6,477 bases of DNA from an uncultured Ellagibacter sp. (GCA_934613165.1 CAKTSW010000085.1:1-6477); one strand, 5' to 3'; counted from the stretch's first letter, positions 1 through 5,722 are shown. Notes: generated by a model not told the origin, from the letters alone. Numbers and translations: made by a program.

Positions 1-57
1 TGGTTCGGAATAGTGTAGTGCTGGCGGTCTATCTCTTGTTTTCGGTTGCTTGCTTCC

Positions 58-501
58 TTACCGTACATGAGCATTGTCGGCCGATATCTCCTCGAACACC
101 ACATCGAATTCCTTGGGAGTGTTGGCAATGCTGTTGATGAGGCCCTCGATAAGATTGAGCATGTCATTTGATCGCTCACGCATTTGATATAGCGAGATAC
201 CCTCATCGCTCATATCCGTGTAGGCTTGGTTGTACTCGACGATGGCTGCTTCGTATTCGTCCAGCTCTTTATTCTCCTTGGACCCTTCATCTTCGTGGTG
301 GATGATTCCACCTACCACACCTGCGATGCCTTGCCCTGTCTGCTGGAAGAACGCCCCGACGTTGTCTTTTGCTTCGTTAAGGTGTTCTCCCACGTTGCCT
401 GCAACCTCACCGGCCGCGTTACCAAAGTCGGAAGCTGCTTTCCCGATTCCTTTTCCGGCATCCGAAAGGCCATCCATTATCATTTTGCCCAAATCAGCCA
501 T
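58..501 (-). CDS. Hypothetical 147-aa glycine/alanine-rich helical protein
   Basis: I do not recognise a family. The ATG at 499-501 is preceded by GAGG with a five-base spacer, and the frame ends in TAA at 58-60. Residues 1-68 are rich in Gly, Ala, Asp, Asn and Lys with small residues every three to four positions, as in amphipathic or glycine-zipper helices. Residues 56-67 (GQGIAGVVGGII) are the most hydrophobic stretch but too short and glycine-rich to be a confident membrane span. Residues 78-130 look like acidic helices, possibly coiled coil. There is no signal peptide and no cysteine. GC is about 52% over positions 61-480 by hand count, against 63-75% in sample lines of the sortase and adhesin genes, so it may have a different origin. 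It follows the sortase gene by 131 nt on the same strand and may have its own transcription. A membrane-associated accessory protein is possible but unsupported. Confidence 0.8.
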   Translation of the reverse strand: MADLGKMIMDGLSDAGKGIGKAASDFGNAAGEVAGNVGEHLNEAKDNVGAFFQQTGQGIAGVVGGIIHHEDEGSKENKELDEYEAAIVEYNQAYTDMSDEGISLYQMRERSNDMLNLIEGLINSIANTPKEFDVVFEEISADNAHVR

Positions 502-540
502 GTATACCTCGTTGCTAGCTATTTCGCGACAAGCGCACGG

Positions 541-585
541 TCATTTGCCCGCACAAGCGCTTAACCACTTTCGGTTGTTGAACAT
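541..585 (-). CDS. Possible 14-codon micro-ORF after the sortase gene
   Basis: An ATG at 583-585 opens a frame encoding MFNNRKWLSACAGK and closes with TGA at 541-543. A GGAGG at 596-600 lies 10 nt upstream, longer than the usual 5-9 nt spacing. The peptide is basic with one Cys and one Trp and matches nothing I know. It sits between the sortase stop and the next gene. It could be a leader peptide or chance; the Shine-Dalgarno is the only positive evidence. Confidence 0.2.
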   Translation of the reverse strand: MFNNRKWLSACAGK

Positions 586-604
586 TTTACCAAGGCCTCC
601 GGCT

Positions 605-617
605 CTGGATGTTCCAG
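605..617. repeat. Short inverted repeat downstream of the sortase stop
   Basis: CTGGA and TCCAG form five-base arms around a three-base loop, beginning 15 nt beyond the sortase stop codon in the direction of transcription. No T-run follows, so this is not a convincing intrinsic terminator. It may be a weak 3' end structure or chance. Confidence 0.25.
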
Positions 618-632
618 CATGGGACAGCCCGT

Positions 633-1310
633 TCATTCGGTATGTGAGTCGGCATAAACGACAGTTCGCGAATTCCATGTCTGGTATGAGCAGGTCGTGA
701 ACGCGAAGAGCTGCTTCGTTTCGCCTGGCTCCTCCAAGATCAGATCTGGACCGACGACGTGATCGGAGGGATCGAGGTCTTGGTCGATGACCAGGCTTTC
801 TCGGCTGGCGTTCACGACATCCACTGCGATGGGGACGAGGTGCAGGGTCTCGCCCTCGCGCTGGTAGAGTATGATCTCGCCGTGTTCGCGGGCGTAAGCC
901 TCGTCGATGAAGCTCGCGAAGTCGGCGAAGGCAGAGCCGTCCGACATGTGGTGGCCGTAGATCATGACGAAAGACGAGTCCAGCGAGCACTCGCTGTCTA
1001 TGTATGGTGTGCCGTAAGCGCCCTGCCCTAGCGCATCCCGATACAGGTAGGCGTTGGGCTCGTCGGGGCTTGCCTGAACGACGGGTTCGTCGATTGACGT
1101 CCCCGGAACCTCGATCCAAGCGACGACCTCGTGCGGAAGGGACTCCCAATCGATCTGACGCACCTGGCCCGCATCCTCGGAACTCGCGATCATCCCGGCT
1201 AGTTCGGCGCGCTCGTCCTCCGGTGCCGTGATGTAGGTAACAAGCGCCGCGAAAGCGACGCTCAGGAGGATTACGCTGAGCACGTCCATAAACTTCTTCA
1301 GCTTCTTCAT
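633..1310 (-). CDS. srtB: Class B sortase
   Basis: Membrane-anchored cysteine transpeptidase that cleaves a sorting signal between Thr and Gly and joins the protein to cell-wall precursor. The 225 residues match the usual class B size. Residues 1-8 are basic, and residues 9-27 form a single N-terminal membrane anchor, leaving the catalytic domain outside. The class signature VAWIEVPGTSIDEPVVQ spans 63-79. The catalytic His is H120 in IYGHHM. The nucleophile is C207 in FTTCSY, and the conserved Arg is R215 in NSRTVVY. All three catalytic positions are intact. The ATG at 1308-1310 has AGGAG at 1317-1321 with a six-base spacer. The gene directly follows the YPKTG-bearing adhesin, which is its most likely substrate. 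Assignment to class B rather than C or D rests on the W-I-x-V-P-G-T-x-I-D-x-P-V-V-Q motif and the TC-S-Y context. Whether it only anchors or also polymerises the adhesin cannot be read from sequence. Confidence 0.95.
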   Translation of the reverse strand: MKKLKKFMDVLSVILLSVAFAALVTYITAPEDERAELAGMIASSEDAGQVRQIDWESLPHEVVAWIEVPGTSIDEPVVQASPDEPNAYLYRDALGQGAYGTPYIDSECSLDSSFVMIYGHHMSDGSAFADFASFIDEAYAREHGEIILYQREGETLHLVPIAVDVVNASRESLVIDQDLDPSDHVVGPDLILEEPGETKQLFAFTTCSYQTWNSRTVVYADSHTE

Positions 1311-1316
1311 ATCCTT

Positions 1317-1333
1317 CTCCTATGCAACAGGAG
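1317..1333 (-). promoter_or_regulatory. Possible sequestration hairpin over the sortase ribosome binding site
   Basis: In the transcript, CTCCT (1329-1333) can pair perfectly with the sortase Shine-Dalgarno AGGAG (1317-1321) across a seven-base loop, hiding the site. The same CTCCT is part of the 3' arm of the stronger hairpin at 1329-1358, so the two structures exclude each other. This is seen by base complementarity only; function is inferred. Confidence 0.4.
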
Positions 1334-1358
1334 CGGGCCGATCAGAAGGCCCGCTCCT
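1329..1358 (-). promoter_or_regulatory. Strong 11-bp hairpin between adhesin and sortase genes
   Basis: AGGAGCGGGCC (1329-1339) and its exact complement at 1348-1358 form a perfect GC-rich stem of 11 bp with an eight-base loop. In the transcribed (minus) direction the stem is followed by TGTTGCAT, without a U-run, and then by the sortase ribosome binding site 7 nt later. It is therefore a poor intrinsic terminator. It fits better as an attenuating, RNA-stabilising or processing structure that would set the sortase level relative to the adhesin. On the plus strand only three T residues follow, so it is not a good terminator there either. Confidence 0.65.
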
Positions 1359-1365
1359 TTGGGTA

Positions 1366-1386
1366 TTAGCTGCCAGCTAAGGTTCG
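1366..1386. repeat. Palindromic direct repeat, copy 1
   Basis: A 21-bp unit whose first 15 bases are the palindrome TTAGCTGCCAGCTAA. It matches copy 2 at 1403-1423 at 19 of 21 positions (differences at unit positions 9 and 17), with a start-to-start distance of 37 bp. It lies in the adhesin-sortase spacer. It could be a protein binding site, an RNA hairpin or one arm of a larger stem with copy 2. Confidence 0.6.
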
Positions 1387-1402
1387 CCGACAGCGATGTT
1401 CC

Positions 1403-1423
1403 TTAGCTGCGAGCTAAGATTCG
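1403..1423. repeat. Palindromic direct repeat, copy 2, over the adhesin stop codon
   Basis: Second copy of the unit at 1366-1386. Its core is CTTAGCT/AGCTAAG (1402-1418), seven-base arms around GCG. The adhesin TAG stop (1414-1416) lies inside the right arm, so the last codons of the adhesin and the repeat share bases. Because the unit is palindromic, the two copies can also pair with each other. Confidence 0.6.
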
Positions 1424-4400
1424 TCCGCGCTCTCGACGACCTCCTTTTCGAGCGCGTCTATGGCCTTTGCCGTGTTGCGAGAGCGGCGAATATAGGCATA
1501 TCCCGCTCCGGCGCAGCCGCAGATGGCGATGACGAGGAGGCTCGCCGCCACCGGGTCAACATGGGCGAGCGCTCCGGTCTTCGGATACCCCTTGCCCGGG
1601 TTTCCAGGAGCCGGCTCGGGCTCGGGCGCGGGCGCGGGGAAAGTCACGGTCTGGCCCTCGTCCTCGATGTCCTCGTGGACGGCGATGACGTTCTCATCGG
1701 CGTCGGCGAGCTTCTCGAAGAAGACGACCGACTTGCCCGCGAGGCCCGTCGTGTCGAGGCTCACCGCCACGTCGACGGTGCCGTCGGGCGTCTCCGGGGT
1801 GAAGACGGTGGTCCCGACGCGCGGCAGCCCGTCGTCGCCGGCAAGCACGCTGCCCGTGGCCTTGTCGACGAGCGTGGTGTACAGGCGGTACTCCTTGCCC
1901 GGCGTGAGACCCGTGTACGCGACGGTGTCGAAGAGGGTGCCGTTCTCGGTGCAAGTGCCCTCGCTCGTGTTCGTTATGCCGTCGCGCGCCTGCGTGGCGA
2001 TGTCCACCACGGCGACGGTCTGGTCCACGTCGTCGATGTCTGCGTGTACCATGTACTCGGCGCCCTCGAACTCCATCGTCTCGAAAGCGACGAGCGACTT
2101 GCCGGCGAGGCTCGCGCCCTTGAACGTGAAGGTAACGTCCACCGTGCCGCAAGAATCCTCGGCCACGAAGGTGGAAGATGCCGTGATCCCGTTGCCGTCG
2201 TCGTCCGTTGCGGGCTCGCCTGTCGCCTTGTCCATGAGGACGCCTGTCGCGGTGTACTCGTTTCCGGGGACGAGCCCGCTGTACTCGATCGTGTCGACGA
2301 TGGTGAGATCATCCCGCGCCTGAGTCTCATGGGCTCCCGTCTCGGGGTCGGCGGCCGTGGTCTTCATGGTCTTCGGCATGTTCTCAAGCTCGAAGGTGTA
2401 GGCCTGCGCCATCGAGCCGGTGTCGTCCCACTCGATCATGCCCTGGTCGTTCACCTTGAAGTCGACGACGGTGGGGTTGCCCTCCTCGTCGACGTCGGTG
2501 ATGGCGTAGCCCTCGGGCGCCTCGACCTCCTGCACGTGGTAGCTCCCGTGCTTGGCGTAGGCGAGCGAGATCTTGCCCTCCTCGTCAGTCGCAAGCTCCT
2601 CGTCGAAGGTGCCCTCGTCGTTCCAGACGTGGAACTTCGCGCCAGCGAGCACCGTCTCGTGGTCTAGCGCGTCGACCTTCAATAGCTCGGGGTCGGTGGG
2701 AAGGTCGGTGACGGCTTCCTCGTGGTCGTAGACCGCGACCTCCTGGCCCGCGTAGTCGAGGCACACGGTCTTCTCGGCCACGTCGAGCGCGTAGCCGTCG
2801 GTGGCCTTGGCCTCGTAGACGGTGTAGGTGCCCAGGTACAGCTCGGGACTCGTGGCCTTTCCGTCCGCGTCAGTCGTGAGCGTGGCGACGATCTCGCCCT
2901 CGGTGGCGCGCACGGTGCCGTCGGGTGTGATTATGGCCTCGGCCGCCTTCACGATGTAGACGGAGCCCTCCACGGGCTCGCCCGTCCAGCCGTCGGCCTT
3001 GGCGACGGTGACCGTCGCCTTCTGGGGCATATTAGGAAACTCTATAACGAGCGGGTCGTCCCAGCCGTTGTACTCTGCTCCCACACTGAAGGTCTTGCCC
3101 TCAAGCTCCTTCACGTAGCCGTAAGGCGCCTCGACCTCGACGAGCGTGTAGTCGCCCTGCTCCAGCAGCATCGGGAGCGTGAGCTCGCCGCGCTCGTTGG
3201 CGGTCCAGGTGTCGAGCACCTGGGTCTCCGGGTAGTGCGAGGTCCAGGTGACGAGGTCGCCCGCCGAGTCGAGCAGCTGGAAGCTGCAGGGCAGCGGGAT
3301 TCGCTTGCCGGTCTCCGCGTCGACCTTCTCGACCTTCAGCGGCGTCTGCGGGATGCGGTCGTTGACGAGCTGGGGCGGGTCGTACTGTCCCTCCTTGGTG
3401 ATGGTGGTCTTCCAGTCGTCCACGGGAAGGAGATCCTTGCCCCACTCTGCCTTGAAGGCGGCCGCAACGTCCGCCGGGATCACCTCGTGCACCCGGTAGG
3501 TGCCGTAGGCGAGCGCCCCCGTCCAGGCGCTCGGCTTGCTCCAGCCGTTCACCCCGGCGTTGTCGTCCTTGGTGGTCGCGAGCCCGTTCTCGTCGACGGT
3601 GATGGTGCACACGCGGCCGCCGGGCGCCACGGGCTTACCCGACTCGGGGGAGAGCACCGGGTTCTCACTGTCGTTGTAGAGCTCGAACTTCACTCCCGGC
3701 ACGAGCACGCGCTTGGTCTCCTGGGGCATGTCCCCGGCGGGCTCGTCGTACACGGTGACGGCCACCTCCTTCACGAGGCGGAAGTCCCCGCGCTTCACGG
3801 TGTCCGGCACCTGGGGCGAGTTGTACGTGTAGACGCTCTCGCCGACGGCGCCGTCGGGCGTGATGCGGATGCAGAACACCTTGGGATCCCCGCCGTGGCC
3901 GTCGTCGAGGTTGTAGCCTTGCGGCGCGCGCGTCTCCTGGATCAGGATCGTCCCGAGCGGGATGGAGGCGTCGCCGTTGGTCTGGTAGAAGAGGGGGTCT
4001 CCCGAGTGCTTGTAGTCGTCGGCCAGGTAGGCGAAGCCGTCGGCGTCGGTCTCGAAGACCCAGGTGCGCGCGGGCGCGCCCGACGACTCCGCAGCCTCGG
4101 CCGTGGTGAAGTCCCCGGCATAGTAGCGGACGGTGAACAGGCCTCCTGCGAGCGTCGCGTCGCCCTGCGGCGCAGGCTCTCCGGTGTCCGCGTCGATCTT
4201 GCCCAGAAGCATGCCGACCGGGTCGGATTGCGCGATGTCGGAGACCTCCCTGCCGTTCACGCGGGTCGTCTCGTCGGAGACGACGGTCACGGGATAGGTC
4301 TCGGGGTCGATGGCGTGCCCGGGCGCCGGCTTCGTCTCCTTGACGTAGTACTTGCCCGGTTCCAGGTCCTCAAGCTTCCCGTACCCCCCGTCGTCGGTCG

Positions 4401-5190
4401 TGATGGTTCCCACGGCCTCCGTCAGGCCGGAGTTGCGGTAGACGGTATACACCGCGCCCTTCAGCGAGTAGAGCGGGTTGCCCTCGCACATCTCGGGGTT
4501 TGCCGAGACCTTCTTCAGGTCGATGTGTCCGTAGGGTACGTACTTGAACGAGAGGATGATCTGCGTTCCCTCCCCGGTGTAGAGCTGGAATGCCTGGAAG
4601 CTGCTCGGCACCTCGCCCTGTCGTGCCGCGATCAGGCGGCCGGTGGCACTTGGGTTTGAGAGGTTGCCGGAGGCGTCGAAGCCGAGGATGTTGCTTCGCG
4701 CCCAGCTCTTGAACTCGGGGTTGCAACCGAACAGCGCGTAGGACCCGTCGGATGTGTAGGTGTCCGACACGAGGATGTGGGCGCACGCTGCGTAGCGGGA
4801 CGCCGTCATCTCGGTGCCGTCGTACCAGGTGCTCGGCCAGAGGCTCTTGTCGAAGCCGGGGCTGCCGTAGGCGAACCAGAGGTCGGCGACCGTTTCGGCC
4901 GTCCGCCCCGAGGGCGCGGAGAGGACGCTCTTCACGTACGTCCCGGGGCTCGGCGTGGCCGATTGCGGGTCGGCGCAGTAGGCCATCTCGCCGTCTGCGT
5001 ACATCCAGGTGGTGGAGTAGCCCCCGTAGGGAATCTTTCCGCCTGTGGTGAGATTTGCCGACTCGGCGCCGTAGGCGATGCCCGCAGGCAGGGCTGTCCC
5101 CACCGAGAGCAGCGACGTCACGGCGAGCAGGACGGCGAGCGCGAGGCGCACGGCTTTGGAGGCGAGGGCCTTGTCGATGTTGGATTCCAT
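1414..5190 (-). CDS. LPXTG-type multidomain adhesin (thioester, SpaA/CnaB and VaFE domains)
   Basis: Secreted, wall-anchored surface protein of 1258 residues, probably mediating attachment. Order: signal peptide 1-42; putative thioester head about 50-215 (C72, Q210); six CnaB/SpaA-like domains at about 222-318, 327-467, 468-613, 617-722, 724-827 and 834-939; two T-Q ester (VaFE) domains 941-1062 and 1063-1184; proline-rich stalk 1185-1201; sorting signal YPKTG 1202-1206, hydrophobic 1214-1234, then RRSR. Each CnaB domain shows a candidate N-terminal Lys (K226/K227, K331, K474, K622, K731, K838) and a Glu on the conserved strand (E285, E419, E569, E685, E793, E888). Candidate Asn partners for isopeptide bonds are clear in four (N457, N610, N720, N937). 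Domains 1 and 5 may use Asp or lack the bond. The ATG at 5188-5190 follows GGAGG by five bases. Ligand unknown. The sortase encoded next is the expected partner. An unusual acidic tail follows RRSR. Confidence 0.95.
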   Translation of the reverse strand: MESNIDKALASKAVRLALAVLLAVTSLLSVGTALPAGIAYGAESANLTTGGKIPYGGYSTTWMYADGEMAYCADPQSATPSPGTYVKSVLSAPSGRTAETVADLWFAYGSPGFDKSLWPSTWYDGTEMTASRYAACAHILVSDTYTSDGSYALFGCNPEFKSWARSNILGFDASGNLSNPSATGRLIAARQGEVPSSFQAFQLYTGEGTQIILSFKYVPYGHIDLKKVSANPEMCEGNPLYSLKGAVYTVYRNSGLTEAVGTITTDDGGYGKLEDLEPGKYYVKETKPAPGHAIDPETYPVTVVSDETTRVNGREVSDIAQSDPVGMLLGKIDADTGEPAPQGDATLAGGLFTVRYYAGDFTTAEAAESSGAPARTWVFETDADGFAYLADDYKHSGDPLFYQTNGDASIPLGTILIQETRAPQGYNLDDGHGGDPKVFCIRITPDGAVGESVYTYNSPQVPDTVKRGDFRLVKEVAVTVYDEPAGDMPQETKRVLVPGVKFELYNDSENPVLSPESGKPVAPGGRVCTITVDENGLATTKDDNAGVNGWSKPSAWTGALAYGTYRVHEVIPADVAAAFKAEWGKDLLPVDDWKTTITKEGQYDPPQLVNDRIPQTPLKVEKVDAETGKRIPLPCSFQLLDSAGDLVTWTSHYPETQVLDTWTANERGELTLPMLLEQGDYTLVEVEAPYGYVKELEGKTFSVGAEYNGWDDPLVIEFPNMPQKATVTVAKADGWTGEPVEGSVYIVKAAEAIITPDGTVRATEGEIVATLTTDADGKATSPELYLGTYTVYEAKATDGYALDVAEKTVCLDYAGQEVAVYDHEEAVTDLPTDPELLKVDALDHETVLAGAKFHVWNDEGTFDEELATDEEGKISLAYAKHGSYHVQEVEAPEGYAITDVDEEGNPTVVDFKVNDQGMIEWDDTGSMAQAYTFELENMPKTMKTTAADPETGAHETQARDDLTIVDTIEYSGLVPGNEYTATGVLMDKATGEPATDDDGNGITASSTFVAEDSCGTVDVTFTFKGASLAGKSLVAFETMEFEGAEYMVHADIDDVDQTVAVVDIATQARDGITNTSEGTCTENGTLFDTVAYTGLTPGKEYRLYTTLVDKATGSVLAGDDGLPRVGTTVFTPETPDGTVDVAVSLDTTGLAGKSVVFFEKLADADENVIAVHEDIEDEGQTVTFPAPAPEPEPAPGNPGKGYPKTGALAHVDPVAASLLVIAICGCAGAGYAYIRRSRNTAKAIDALEKEVVESADES
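1477..1587 (-). other. YPKTG cell-wall sorting signal of the adhesin
   Basis: Residues 1202-1238: YPKTG, then a hydrophobic stretch at about 1214-1234 that includes two Cys (C1224, C1226), then the positive stop RRSR. Tyr replaces the usual Leu at motif position 1. Class B sortases of Clostridioides difficile are known to accept [S/P]PxTG forms, so a non-Leu motif fits the adjacent class B enzyme. A further 20 residues after RRSR, ending in acidic DES, make the cytoplasmic tail longer than usual. Confidence 0.9.
1639..2004 (-). other. Second T-Q ester (VaFE) domain of the adhesin
   Basis: Residues 1063-1184. The Thr of the TxAxD motif is T1066, the Gln of the GQTV motif is Q1180, and the Glu of the VaFE-type motif is E1159 (VVFFE). 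Spacing T to DTV (22) and T to Q (114) matches the first copy (22 and 113). In the family, Thr and Gln form an internal ester bond that stiffens the stalk. The bond here is inferred from motif conservation. Confidence 0.8.
2005..2370 (-). other. First T-Q ester (VaFE) domain of the adhesin
   Basis: Residues 941-1062. Candidate ester partners are T944 (TTAAD) and Q1057 (DQTV), with E1037 in VAFE. Other family marks are DTIEYSGLVPG at 966-976 and VHADIDD at 1048-1054. A second TQARD at 956-960 resembles the start of the next domain but lies at the wrong distance from the core to be the bonding Thr. Confidence 0.8.
2374..4527 (-). other. Array of six SpaA/CnaB-like domains in the adhesin
   Basis: Residues 222-939 carry six repeats of the prealbumin-like pattern: a K-(V/I/A)-(D/S) start, a GAxF/GAVY strand, a T-x-(D/E)-x-x-G turn, and a Y-x-(V/L)-x-E-x-x-A-P-x-G-Y end. 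The best examples are ETKPAPGHAI (285-294), ETRAPQGY (419-426), EVEAPYGY (685-692) and EVEAPEGY (888-895). Domain 3 is divergent (EVIPADV, 569-575). Such domains usually hold Lys-Asn isopeptide bonds and act as a rigid stalk. Confidence 0.85.
4546..5043 (-). other. Putative thioester-forming head of the adhesin
   Basis: Residues 50-215 after the signal peptide. C72 in AYCADP and Q210 in GTQII are 138 residues apart, in the Cys-then-Gln order of Gram-positive thioester domains, whose Gln commonly lies in a TQxA-type motif. Between them lie aromatic-rich motifs (GFDKSLWPSTWYDG, 112-125). Such heads react covalently with a host or surface amine. The Gln motif here ends II rather than xA, so the thioester is probable, not certain. 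C136 and C156 are alternative cysteines. Confidence 0.6.
5065..5190 (-). other. Signal peptide of the adhesin
   Basis: Residues 1-42: a basic, fairly long n-region (K7, K12, R15), a hydrophobic core from about L16 to V30, and a likely cut after AYGA (A42). This is a standard Sec signal. Confidence 0.85.
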
Positions 5191-5203
5191 GGCGGCCTCC
5201 TTA
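5191..5203 (-). promoter_or_regulatory. Stop codon merged with the adhesin ribosome binding site
   Basis: The TAA of the 154-residue gene runs straight into GGAGG, reading TAAGGAGG, so AAGGAGG pairs with 16S rRNA and the adhesin ATG follows after five bases. A ribosome ending on the upstream gene is placed on the adhesin start, which suggests translational coupling. Confidence 0.75.
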
Positions 5204-5665
5204 GCGGACGGCGGGCTCGGCGTGCCGAGCCTCGCGGTCCTGGTTCTGCGAGGCCTCTCGCGCCTCCTTGGCCTTCTCGTCGAGGGAGGCGAGGAACTCC
5301 TTGCGGCCCTTGTCGACTGCCTCCTTGAGGGCGGCGGGCATGACCTTCACGATGTCCTTCACGCCCTTCCCGCCCTCGTCCTTGACGGGGTCTCCGTTCT
5401 CGTCGAGCTGGGTGCGGGTGAGCCACACCTCCCGCTCCGCGAGCAGGGGGATGTCGCGGAAGTGCTCTCCCTTGAAGCGTGAGGGGTTCACGAACAAGGG
5501 GCTGAACTGGTAGTAGCCGACATCCACGCCGTCGATGACGGTGTTCTTCGGCAGGGTCACAGAGTTGAAGGTCTTCTCCTCGCCGGTCCTCTGGTCGATG
5601 TAGGAGATGTCCTCCCGCACGAACTTCTCGTGCATTGTCAGGTACACGTGCTTCTTGTCTTCCAT
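5201..5665 (-). CDS. Hypothetical 154-aa protein, likely conjugative-element associated
   Basis: Soluble protein without signal peptide, membrane segment or cysteine. Residues 5-110 alternate short hydrophobic and polar runs, suggesting a beta-rich fold. Distinctive stretches are FNSVTLPKNTVIDGVDVG (33-50), FSPLFVNPSRFKGEHFRDIP (54-73) and VKVMP (106-110). Residues 111-150 are highly charged and helical. I recall similar proteins near conjugation genes of Tn1549-like elements but cannot name a family or function. The ATG at 5663-5665 has AAAGGAG at 5674-5680, eight bases away. It lies between a VirB6-like gene and the adhesin gene. The 10-nt gap to the latter implies one transcript and coupled translation. 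The content of basic and aromatic residues (K, R, F, Y) would allow nucleic-acid binding, but no known motif supports it. Confidence 0.85.
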   Translation of the reverse strand: MEDKKHVYLTMHEKFVREDISYIDQRTGEEKTFNSVTLPKNTVIDGVDVGYYQFSPLFVNPSRFKGEHFRDIPLLAEREVWLTRTQLDENGDPVKDEGGKGVKDIVKVMPAALKEAVDKGRKEFLASLDEKAKEAREASQNQDREARHAEPAVR

Positions 5666-5699
5666 TTGTGAAGCTCCTTTGCGTCTTGATTGGTCTCTT

Positions 5700-5722
5700 C
5701 GGGCCTTTGGTGGAATGGCCCG
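5700..5722 (-). repeat. 6-bp GC hairpin in the leader of the 154-aa gene
   Basis: CGGGCC (5700-5705) and GGCCCG (5717-5722) form a stem with an 11-base loop, about 20 nt upstream of the ribosome binding site of the 154-residue gene. No T-run follows on either strand. It is a possible RNA structure in the intergenic leader. Confidence 0.35.

Noticed and set aside
530..562. Repeated ACAAGCGC and an AAGCGCTT palindrome upstream of the 147-aa gene
   Set aside because: Only eight bases each, with no wider similarity around them; likely chance in this spacer.
586..591. TAAAAT-like -10 box before the micro-ORF and the low-GC gene
   Set aside because: The hexamer at 17 bases upstream does not resemble TTGACA, and a single AT-rich hexamer is weak evidence.
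541..1149. A 202-codon minus-strand frame overlapping the sortase gene
   Set aside because: Arg-rich shadow frame inside the sortase gene, which has intact catalytic motifs. Only its last 14 codons lie in free sequence and are listed separately as a micro-ORF.
1329..1360. Hairpin read as an intrinsic terminator
   Set aside because: Minus direction has no U-run after the stem, and plus direction has only TTT followed by GGG. It is better treated as an RNA structure of other role.
1363..1368. TAATAC on the minus strand as a -10 box for the sortase gene
   Set aside because: No acceptable -35 hexamer lies 16-18 bases upstream, and the bases belong partly to the palindromic repeat.
1396..2667. 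A 423-codon open frame on the plus strand
   Set aside because: Same cause: a shadow of the VaFE and last CnaB domains on the opposite strand, low in complexity (repeated V, D, R, G, L) and without a convincing ribosome binding site or domain.
2722..4659. A 645-codon open frame on the plus strand
   Set aside because: It is antisense to the adhesin, whose domain pattern is unmistakable. The translation is rich in V, L, R, G, H and D with no domain, as expected from the complement of GC3-biased codons.
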